The notes beneath the pieces were generated by a model. That model saw only the letters and a program-made list of their open reading frames with translations. It did not search any database and was not told the origin of the DNA. Positions 1 through 9,600 of a stretch of 12,887 bases of DNA are shown piece after piece. How positions within the stretch are numbered: the first letter of the stretch is position 1; each line of letters starts with the position of its first letter. Both the position numbers and the translations under genes were made by a program. The stretch covers positions 329 through 13,215 of the forward strand of contig JAABOA010000588.1 in the NCBI GenBank assembly GCA_015680635.1, given 5' to 3'. This stretch comes from Lunasporangiospora selenospora (lineage: Eukaryota > Mortierellomycota > Mortierellomycetes > Mortierellales > Mortierellaceae).

Positions 1-3000
1 CCAAGATTCTCAATAGTACAGCTATAATCCCCATGCGAGCTGCTGGCCTTACAGTCGACTGAATGAGCTGCTCGTTCTTGCTGACCTTTCACATTGACAC
101 TCGAGATTGGCTTGGATAATCCCAAAAGGACCACCCGCCGAACCTTCAATTGCCCAAACATATGCCAAAAGTTGTTCTCTGGGTCTTGTTTGTGCTTCTC
201 ATCTTCTCGTCCCGGGATCCGTACCATGCGGGAGCCAAGTGTCTTGTTTTTGAGTTGAACCTGGCAGAGAATATAGTCTCCGCGTCGATAATCATGCGTT
301 TTGCCATCATCCACATAAAGCTGCCCTGATGCTTCCATCTGATAATCCACTGCCACAACAAGCGTAAATGGGTCATTTTCCATAGCCTGGGAGCTGTGCC
401 TAGGGATCTCTCTTTTAGGAATAATAGTCCCTGCCCGTTGGTAAACTGGTATCCGATCGGCGGGAGATGCGACTGTCCGATAGCCAGGGCCTTGTTCAAA
501 AGAGGAAAACCCAGAGTAGTCAAACCATTTCTCCGTTCCTGGGAAATAGACACTGCTACTAAATTGACCAGGACTTGTTACGGGCTTGACCAAAAGCGCA
601 TTGCCAACCATAAACTGGTCGTCAATTTTAAACACCTCTCCATCCTTTGGAAACTCTATAAACATGGGCCTATTATCATTCCAATTCAAAAAAAAATAAA
701 AAAAAATAAAATCAGTGTGTCTTCTTAAACTCGAGAAGACGATCCATTCCTTGTTAACAACCAAGGCCTAGCATTCACTCCTACCTGATGATGGGCATCC
801 CAGACTCACTGGCATCCCAGAACAGTGTATACCAATACGGCAAGAGCGAATACCGTAGACGGATAGCGGTCCGTATCTGAGACGTGTATGGCTCTCCAAA
901 CAGCCATGGTTCCCGTCGCTTGCTATCTTGGTGAGCGTGTCCACGGAAGAATGGATAAAAGCTTCCAGCTTGGTACCATCGCACTAACAGCTCGGGCGTG
1001 GGGTCACCAAAGAACCCGCCCACATCGGCTCCCGAAAACGGAATCCCTGAAAGGCCAATGGTCAACAGCATGGGCGTCGCAGCCTTGAGGTGCTCCCAAT
1101 TGGCTCGATTATCGCCTGTCCATACTGCGCCATGTCGCTGTGTCCCTGCAAAGAAGGCGCGAGACAACACAAATGGCCTCTTCTGCGCCTCATTTCGTTT
1201 CGCAAGGCCTAGGGCAGACGCCGCATGCTACAGTGGTAGTCGTCGTCATGAGAATGGATTAGTTTCTTATACCTCAGTCCTTATAGCCGTCTCTATTGAC
1301 AGCAAGCTCTCTGCAACTTACAAACATTGATCCATAAACGTTGTGAATGTTTCGGTGTTCGACATTGCCGTAGTGAAGGACGTCCTTGGGGAGTGTGACC
1401 TCTGGTCCATTAAAGACCGAGGGCTCGTTCATGTCGTTCCAAGTATAGAGCGTTTGAGTAGAGGTTGTGTACTGATCATAAGAAAAGAGCGAAGCCCACC
1501 AGTCTTCTGCTTGTGGGTGACAAAAATCGATCCACTGCGAGCTTCCTGGCCAGCACCAGCCGTTAAAATCACTCTTTCCATCCTTATTCTTGATGAAGAG
1601 CCCAAGATCCTTGGCTTCCGTAGACACAGAATAGCTAGGGTCTATCTTGATATGAGGATCAATAATGCTCACCATCTATAGTTTTGATTCAAAGGGGCCA
1701 GTTAGTAGAATGTTTTGTGTCTGTTAAACTCTTGAAAAAGTTCTCTTATAGGAATGAGAACAGGTACCTTTCTCCCTTTGAACGCAAGCTGATCCTGCAT
1801 ATCTGTTGGACTGGGAAAGTTTTTGTTATCCCATGTAAAGTACCGCTTTCCGTCTGTATGTTCAATATCTAGCCACAAGACATCATAGGGAATATCATGG
1901 TGATCGAATCCTTCGTCCACCTCGGCAATATCCCTCTGTGAATTGTAGTTCCAGCGACATTGGTGGTAAGCGATGGAAAACAGTTGAGGTAATGCGGTCG
2001 TGCCGACAAGAGAAGAATACTGGCGGAGAATATCGCGGTGAGAGGATCCCAGGAAAACAAACAGATCCAACACACCTGCCTCGCTCATCCAATGGGTCTT
2101 TGTGGAAGTGGACTGGCTAGAGGATCCTGAAGAAGATTTCTCTACATCCACCCAGGTCTCAGCTGCATTCATCCAGAATACAGCGGCAGTCTTGTCCTTG
2201 TTATGACCCATCATGAAGGGCACGGATCCATAGAGCGCCATTGGGTTGTCAATCTCGTATTCAAACACGTCAAGGTTGTAAAGTCTATAGGGGTCCTTGT
2301 ACGGCGCACCGGGACCTTTTGTAGGCTTGAGTGAGAGACTAGTCGCGTGTTCTGGGATACCATATACATTTTCCATTCCAACAAATGTAATGTCCATGCC
2401 AAAAGATTCAGGGCCTTTTTGATTTGAAGTGGGAGAAAAAAAATAGAGCCATTTTTGTTTAGAAGGCATGTCGTTGTAATAGAGGTTTCTATTGGTGTAT
2501 CTTCAGCCACTGTAAGCTCCAGTGTAACAAAGGATTACCTTTAGGTTTCGTGTCAGTGTGACCCTTGAACTGTTCCTGTGCTACGCCCGACATCATCTTG
2601 CGCTCGAGCTCATTCCTGGCTGTTGCCAGCCGATTCTCTTTAGAGGACTCTGTCTCAAAATTCAAAAGTCCCTCATCATTCAGTAGTATTGTCGATACAC
2701 CATCCGAGATAAACTCGACCCTAAACGGTGCGGAGCGAATGCGAACCATATTCTGTTTCTTGTCTCCATATTGGATGGTAAAGTCGCCCTCCGAGTCCCT
2801 TTGCAGGCTTCCAAACGTATCGGCAAAGGCTAAAGGTTTGAGAAGAACAGTGTCCTGTAGACCGTCGTATCGTGGATGTATTGGGCGCCATTCATTGATT
2901 CGGATCCGTGCCACATCGTTCTTTAGAAATTCGAGTTCAAATTCTAGATCTGATTTGGAGTTCTGACTGTCTTGACTCTTCCTCGTCATGCTGGCTGTTA

Positions 3001-3244
3001 GACGACCTTCACTGAACTGAATAGTCGAGGTATCTAGTTGGAATGGTGATGTCCAGTGTTGTTGGGTTCTCGAGTACTCTCCAAAGGCCCGGTTCCGCGT
3101 ACAGAAGCCACTCTCGGCGCATGTCTTGAAGTTCTCTCTTTTCACCGCGCTAGTGGTTTGGAGCCAGAGTCCCAGGATGAGCCCTGAGCTTAAAAGGATG
3201 CATGAGAACTGAATTGTCCAACGTTGTGATGAATGTGTCCCCAT
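1..3244 (-). CDS. GANAB: Glucosidase II alpha subunit (GH31), five exons, C-terminus cut by window edge
   Basis: The product removes the two inner alpha-1,3-linked glucoses from N-glycans in the ER lumen, with a separate beta subunit, and so feeds the calnexin cycle. Exons: 3244-2539, 2414-1768, 1675-1322, 1227-785, 669-1. All four introns (124, 92, 94, 115 nt) are GT-AG and the phases join cleanly, giving 939 codons before the edge against about 944 in mammals, so few residues should be missing. Residues 1-33 look like a signal peptide (hydrophobic [14 protein letters not shown], cleavage near TSA). The mature end KRENFKTC is typical of the family. Visible motifs: [16 protein letters not shown] (D418), the GH31 nucleophile motif WNDMNEP (D532) and acid/base WTGDN (D608). 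The D532-D608 spacing of 76 matches the mammalian enzyme. The ATG at 3244 is chosen because it is the first in-frame ATG and directly precedes the signal peptide. The yeast name is ROT2. Identification is near certain. Confidence 0.95.
670..784 (-). other. Glucosidase II intron 4
   Basis: GTAGGA donor and AATAG acceptor, phase 2, 115 nt. It joins SGMPIIR to [10 protein letters not shown]. The acceptor side holds a long T-rich tract (plus-strand A-rich, 688-711) interrupted by single bases. Confidence 0.9.
1228..1321 (-). other. Glucosidase II intron 3
   Basis: GTAAGT donor and TGTAG acceptor, phase 0, 94 nt. It joins VYGSMF to [11 protein letters not shown], between the two catalytic aspartates. 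Confidence 0.92.
1676..1767 (-). other. Glucosidase II intron 2
   Basis: GTACCT donor, perfect CTACTAAC branch site and TATAG acceptor, phase 0, 92 nt. It joins FKGRK to [10 protein letters not shown], as in the GH31 family. Confidence 0.93.
2415..2538 (-). other. Glucosidase II intron 1
   Basis: GTAATC donor after TKPKG and AG acceptor before GPESFGMD, phase 1, 124 nt, with a TCTAAAC branch-like site. Removing it restores the conserved [15 protein letters not shown] block. Retention would end translation within the intron, after LKIHQ. Confidence 0.9.
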
Positions 3245-3246
3245 GC

Positions 3247-3258
3247 CTAGCTTTTCAT
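3247..3258 (-). CDS. Possible upstream ORF of three codons in the glucosidase II leader
   Basis: ATG AAA AGC TAG on the minus strand encodes Met-Lys-Ser and stops 2 nt before the main ATG (3244-3242), in a different frame. Its ATG context is poor (C at -3), whereas the main ATG has G at -3 and G at +4, so leaky scanning would be expected. It matters only if transcription starts upstream of 3258. Confidence 0.4.
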   Translation of the reverse strand: MKS

Positions 3259-3306
3259 CAGTATGAGAATGGTCAAGTCCAAGATGTTGAATGTGTCTAG
3301 TTTGCA

Positions 3307-3356
3307 ATGAGAAAAGGAGAGAAAGAGAGAGAAAGAGAAAAAATAGAAAAAGAGAG
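3307..3356 (-). promoter_or_regulatory. CT-rich tract upstream of glucosidase II start
   Basis: On the minus strand this stretch is almost purely pyrimidine, with repeated CTCTTT blocks, and ends about 60 nt before the ATG at 3244. Such tracts commonly lie just upstream of transcription starts in filamentous fungi, so initiation between about 3306 and 3260 is inferred. Confidence 0.5.
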
Positions 3357-3696
3357 TTGCTATGTCAAGCACACTTGAAGTTTTTAAATTTCTAAGCCGA
3401 CTCTGAATTTGAGAGGGGGCGGAAACCGGTCGGAGTACAGACGCCACACCACACAAAGTCTACAGTTTGTACTACATTAACCACTCTTATCCTGGCAGCA
3501 TTGACACATGGCTCATTATTGGGTTTCCCTCTTCTTCGGCATATGTTCCGAATTGTTAGAGAATGTGTACATGTTCCATTGTCGGAGGATTGAGGCTGCA
3601 AACACAGGTGTGTATTTCCACAAAATCAATCTCCAAAAGCGGAGATCATAGAAGCTGTGAGCAAACAATCTTTCCCATTCTCGTTTTCTATGGAGA

Positions 3697-6600
3697 CTAT
3701 ATCCACGCAGTCCATCCTTCATACATGTTGGCGAGGTTCTCAAGATTTGTTGCATCCTGTATAACCCGATCCACCTGCTCCGAGACCTTGCACTTCTTGA
3801 CCGTGTCAAAATCACGCCCTTCCAGCTTGTGACGTACTCGTCGAAGAATGTTGACTGCAATCGCATTCCGTTGGTGAAGTGGTTGCTGCTGCTGCTGCTG
3901 CTGCTGCTGATGTCGTTGCAGTGGGTTCTGCAGGCTTTGGCCCCCTGGACTATTCATTCTATTGGCTGTCGCTCCCCCAATAGGGGTCGAGTCGGCATCG
4001 CTGCTTCCTGCTTCACCAAGTCCTCCCAAGATTGCACTTGCGGAATATCCACCTTTGCCCAACTCTCCAGCGGGCTGTCCAATGCTATTGGAAGAGAGTA
4101 CACTGTCGCTCGATTGTCTTTGGCGCAATGACCGGCCTGAATTCATGTCTGCTGGAACCATAGACATCCTCGAGTCACCATTGCCATTGCTACTATAGTT
4201 GCTGCTATAGTTACTCATACTCGTGGTGGCTGTTGAAGTCGATGTGCTAGAGGACGCTATCGAAATATACGAGCCGTGCGAGTCCATTTCAGATACTCCA
4301 TGTACACCTCCGCCACCTCCAGCTCCAATACCACCCCCAGTACCTCCTGTACCTATCACTCCCACTTGAGCCGTCGTCGTGGGTGCTGCTTCAATCTGCC
4401 AGTCAACAAGGGGATCATACACAAATGCCTCCAACAGTGTCACAAGGATCTCCTTGTTTTTCCTCATCACTTTCATCGTCTGCTCGCATCCAATCCGGAA
4501 ATTGCCTTCCACTCCTGTCACACCAAAACTGGTAAGCATGTTGCGTGTCAAACGGAAGGGGACTACTTCAGGAATCCTGAGTCGCTTGCCCTTTTCAAAG
4601 CACACATTATAGTCAATTTGGACCAAGTCGCCTGTAGTAAAGTCCACGAGAATATTGTCCAAATGTCGATCTCCTAGTCCAATGATGTAGCCAATCATTG
4701 ACATGACCGCCGTCGATCGAGCAAACATCACTGTCTTTCGCCACCATTCCTGAGGTGTAGGGCTGGATGCCCAAATTTCTCTCTCCAACAGGTCTGCTGG
4801 GACTTCACTGGCCATGTCATGGTAAATTTCGAGGAGGATTGCCTTGGGCCATTGTCGTCGAGGATAGTTGGCTGGGAGACCAGCACGTTTCAACGCTGCC
4901 GCCGCCTTTTCGTGATACACATCAATAGTCCTAGGCGGTGCTGGCATTGTGGCGGATGTGCCATCTTCTGCAGTTGTTGTCCATCTGGAACAAACCGCTT
5001 CACGGCTCTGCCATTTGGCGATAATCGTGTACAGCGAGACTGTACTCTCGACCCACTGGATCATGCCAGAATTGTCACTGAGAGGTATAACTGCATAGTG
5101 ACGCGCATTGAGTTGACGCGAGGCAGACTCCTTGTCTCGCTGAAGCATACCATTGGAAATTCTCAAAAGTTGCATGATGCGTTCATCCAGATGAAGATCC
5201 TCTAGGCCCTTGAACAGATAGGTATAACGTTTGCCATCCGATCCCAGTAAAGTCAATTTCTTGGGTTTTGTCTTTGTCGGGATCACCTTTTGCTCAAAAG
5301 CCTGGATTGTTGTGCCCGTGCTTTGGCCAGGGATTTCAATCAGTGACGACTGAATTGCAGCAAGTTCTGGACTCAGATCTGAAAGCTGGAGAACTCTGGT
5401 TCCTGATAGCTCTTTTCCAATATCTGCTTGGACCTATACGTAATGTATTTTTTTTTAAAAACCCCGACCCACAAGAATTTGATTAGAATGAGATCCCATG
5501 TTGACAGAGCATATCATCTTACAGATAAAAAAAATCTGTATCAAGGTGCGACCCCCTGCTTACGTCTTTCAGCAAATGTAGTCCTTCATAAAGGTTACTC
5601 CACGACTTGGGTGACCTTAAACTTTCCAAGGCAGCCTGGATCCTCTCCCTAAACGTGGTTGTAAACCAGCGCTCATGATTGGACTCTGGCTTGGCATTGA
5701 TATCTTGAAGACTCTCAAATGCCGCCAGGAACGGAGCCAGTGCTACCTGGTAGCTATCAGTCATAACAGCCTCCCTCTCTTTTGGCTTGAGTTCAGGATC
5801 CGATTCAAGATTCTGATACTGTTCCGTGAGACCCATCATGATGCTCTTCAACTCTGGGAGGGCTATCATGATCTTCTTGTACCAGATCTCCTCCCACAGG
5901 ACAGTCACTCTTTCGAGTTCTCGAATAAAGTGCTGGACCTGATCCACCAACTCTGGATGCGATTCCTTCAAGAAGGTGCCAATAAAAAGCAGTAGTTTTC
6001 TTTGTGCAGGACTGTTGTGTACAGAATTGACGCCGACTACACAGTGGAATACAATCAGCTGTGGACTCTGTGTACCAATCTTGCAGAGTAGTTCCGCAAT
6101 TAAGGACTGGACACGTTGCTCAGGATGATCAAGTCTTGCAAAGAGCTGGGGAATAATGTTGGACCAAGGAATGACATTGGTGTTGGTAAGATGTGCTAGG
6201 AACGAATCATAGAGTTGACCACCATGCTTGGCTAGCAATCGCAAAAGCCGAAGAGTCGCTGTAATCTCATCCGACACTGCCGATTGGGAGATACTAATCT
6301 CTGGATCCTCGCCAGTGATTTTCTATAAGATTATATATATATAAAAAAAGGAGATAAATAACACGTTATACAGTCTCTCTGTTAACGAAATCAAAAGAGA
6401 CTTTTAGGTCCTGTAGCAATTTGCCAGAATTGGAGTGCACATGCATACCTTGGCTTTAGGAAGCTTGCACTCATATTCCAAGGAGGCAAATTGGAGGAAC
6501 CGGAAATAGCCATTGATGGCGAGACGGTACGCATCAAGGATGTGCTTGAGCAGATCCTGGAAGGCCTTGATAATCTCTGAGATGACCGACTCGGAGCCGG

Positions 6601-9600
6601 CTATCTCGTCAATTTTCAGGAGATGCGCTCGGATACTCTCATATGTAGTCGATTCATCAAAGGGCTGACCGGAAGCACAATGCTTCACAAACACGCAGAA
6701 AATGTTCTAGTAAGTGTGGGGAAGGGGATGAGATAGGACCAGATGTTAGTCAAGATGATCGTGACAATGACGAAAGTGGTGTAAAGGAGAAAATTAAATA
6801 GAGGGGAGGGTTACCTTGGCATGCTCTTCTGCGTTTGCAACACCTGCGATTGAGAGGATGGCTTTCAGAGTCTCATTTGCATCCTTTGCAACAGGATGAT
6901 GCAATCTAGATGACCCTAGGTCGTCCAATATACCCCAACCCTGTTTGTAGTGGTGCGTTCCAAAAGCGAACCACGACTTGCGGTAGTCTGATCCAACTTC
7001 AATAGCCTTGCGGAGACATTCAGCTGTGATGGATTCGATCCTTGACTGAGTCGACTGCCGAAGTTCTGTCTTTATCTCCAAAACCCTCTCAAATGTAGCC
7101 AAGTGGTCCGCAGAGAGTGGCGGTTTTGTTGAGCGGGACCATTTTGCCATCTTGAGATAAATCTTGCTCTGAAAGACAAACATGTCCTGAGAGATCATTG
7201 GGACAACATCCTTGGATACGGCCGAAGAGCCCTGAATCTCCACAAGAGTCTTGGATGCGAAATCAAGCGCTCCAGAATAGTCGTGTCGTGCCATGCTGGC
7301 TTTTGCCTGCTCCAGTTGAATCTCGGGAGAGAACGGACCTTCCCACGTGCGGGAGATGTTGCAAGCGAATTCATGGCATTCTGCCTTTCTAGCAATCTTG
7401 GACAGCAAAAACTTGAACTCGTTTGAGAGTCGTAAAAGATCTTCGTCGTCCTTGGCGCGTTCCCTGGACATGTTGACCATGGTGTCAAATCGCACCCAGA
7501 ATCGAAGATCCTTGCGCAGTAGCCCCATCTTCATCTCATCCGGAGCTGTTGATAAGAAGCTCATAAACTCTTTAAAGGCCAGTGGTATAGAAGCCTCTGA
7601 GGTGTTGAGCATCATGGCATCCACAAGAGTAGTTCGGGCTTGAGCGAGACCACCTCCAATCATATATTCTGCCGAGGGTTGAACTCTTCGGAAGGCTTCC
7701 TGTCTGAGTTGATCCAGAGTCCATAGAGAGGGCTTGGATGACTGTTGAACTTTGGATGCAAACATAAAGTTTCTACTATAGTGTCCTGCCTGACCAAAGG
7801 AAAGCTGCTCTATCGAGTCCCGTTGCTCGGTGAGATCTGATGAGCTCTTGTCGTAAAATCCCTCCAGTTGTTTCCATGCATTCAAATCCTCACCAGAGCA
7901 GTGGTCCTTCAGACTCTGCAGTACTGCATTGTCGCTCCATAGCTTTGTCTGATCCGCATAAGTATCAATTGATATTGAGTCAATAAAACTCTGTAGTTGT
8001 TGATAGTTGCACAGGTCGCTCAAACTGTCAGTGGCTTCCTGGCACAGAAACTGTTTAGACGGAACCGGGTATTCGTCTACATCGTGCGCATCCATTAATG
8101 CCAATTGGGATGTTGCTTCTTGTGCTGCTTGCTCGTATCGGCACTAGAGTATGCGATGATGGTTAGTCTCTTTAGTCTTTGATTAATAGAAACCACCAGC
8201 TAGAGGCTGTACAAATTGGTATGGGTTTATACCTGAGCAACGTGGACAGCCGTATTTATCCAATCCAGCGAAACTTGTGACAGCGCTGCTGCCTGACCCT
8301 CCATAAGACACGAATGTTTATATCTCGGGTCTTGTGTGGTTATTTTGTAATGAAAAGCAATCAGGTGAGTCTCTTGATTTCAGTCTGAGGATTTGTTTGA
8401 GTAAAGCTCACACTCCGGTCTGTAAAACCTACATTGTGCTGTTCTGTCTGATCGAGAGTGTTTCGACTTGCTCGAATTGGAGTGTTTTGTCATATCCTTG
8501 ATAGCTCTTCGGCACCAAATGTGAAGTCCTGAAATAGCATCTGATGCATTGGTAGCCACAAGAGCCTCGACTACAATAAAGTACAGTGTCAAAAAAAGGG
8601 TAAGCAGGGTATCCATTTATGACCATCCATTACTAATATAAAACACCAAACCACAAGAGACATACCTAGGTCAACCAGAGTGCGTTCAAATTCTTCTAAC
8701 CAGGGTAAAATATCATACACGACTCCTCGGCTTAAAGCACTAAATTGCTCCGCTAAAAGCTATAGATCGCCAAGTTTGCATAATCATTAGTAGGTAATAC
8801 AGCACCAGGAATGACAAAGTTGAGAGGGATATCAAAAGAGTCTTTTGTTACCGTATAGCTGTTCCTAATGACAGTGCCATGGTCTCCTGTCGCTTTAGCG
8901 CCTTCAATTAATCGACCTCTCACACGTGAGAACCAGTCGTCGCACACCTTTTTGTTTGTCCTAAAGAAGATAACGCTTGGCTTGGGGGCCGCTGGGATCA
9001 CACCAAGCGCCGTGCCATTCGCGGCGTTATAACAATGCAGCTCTAGTTTGTCGAGAAGGATCAAATAGTCTCTCAACTGGTTCAACCTGGATGTACCAAT
9101 GTTTTTTGTTTGTTTGTTTGCTTTGAATTAGCCCACCATTCATCAGAGAAGGTTTACAGATGCGAAGCAAGCAAGGAAATCATCATTGACGCTTAAATGT
9201 ACCTGGGACTACCAGAAGTGGTGGTTCCGAAGCTGCCTTTCAAGAGCCCATTAAGACGTTTCTCAAGAATCTCAAATGTCTGCTGTGGTCCTCCGAACGG
9301 TGTTCTTAGTCTCGTTAACATGCAAAATCGAGCAACTTCCCACACTGCCCAATAGGTCAATAAACTGGATGAGTTTTGCACCAGACCAAGCAGTCCCGGA
9401 GTAATCATATCTATAAGGGCAATAGAAATGAAAAGAAAAGAAAAAAAGCGTTGGTTTGAATGGAATAATAACCATACACTACACGAGAGCCATGCACAAA
9501 GTAAACCACAAACAAGTAAACCACAAACAAGTAAACCACAAACTAACCTGTGTTGTTTTCTGCATTGGCTTTGGCAAGAATATCCCGACCTTGGCACGCA

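Larger units (their letters stand above)
3245..3696 (-). promoter_or_regulatory. Intergenic region: SMG1 3' UTR and glucosidase II promoter/leader
   Basis: The 452 nt between the SMG1 stop and the glucosidase II start must hold the poly(A) region of one gene and the promoter of the other. No ORF here resembles a gene; the frames seen are short shadows. Candidate elements are a weak AATAAT poly(A)-like signal on the minus strand (3520-3515), a C-rich GCCCCCTC box (3421-3414), a TTTAAAAA TATA-like sequence (3388-3381) and a CT-rich tract (3356-3307). All the element calls are pattern-based and weak. Confidence 0.55.
5564..9410 (-). other. SMG1: SMG1 FAT region
   Basis: Eight exons (9410-9203 through 6322-5564) encode the tetratricopeptide-like FAT region that wraps the kinase. 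The first carries WEVARFCMLTRLRTPFGG. The next carries IFFRTNKKVCDDWFSRVRG, a strongly SMG1-specific block. The exons 8570-8412 and 8330-8233 bracket VEALVATNASDAISGL and WINTAVHVAQCRYEQAA, which match the animal VEALCELHCPEAIQG and WINSVAQQAEGRFEKA blocks. Between them lies an extra, Ser/Lys-rich stretch of roughly 40 residues. The last exon carries ATLRLLRLLAKHGG and IIPQLFARLDHPEQR. Confidence 0.85.

Noticed and set aside
396-728. Plus-strand open frames such as 396-728, 1274-1681 and 10004-10516
   Set aside because: They lie antisense to conserved exons or introns, have low-complexity or unremarkable translations, and match no family I recognise.
3305-3307. Start of glucosidase II at an upstream in-frame TTG (21 residues longer)
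   Set aside because: It is not an ATG, and the extension would put polar residues ahead of the signal peptide.
3516-3866. Minus-strand ORF of 116 codons overlapping the SMG1 3' end
   Set aside because: It overlaps the FATC coding sequence in another frame and continues into the 3' UTR. It has no recognisable domain.
6331-6349. TA-rich run as a promoter TATA box
   Set aside because: It lies inside an SMG1 intron next to the acceptor, with no gene start nearby.
9428-9597. Hydrophobic VCGLL repeat protein on the minus strand
   Set aside because: It is the translation of the intronic 15-nt repeat in a frame not joined to the flanking exons.
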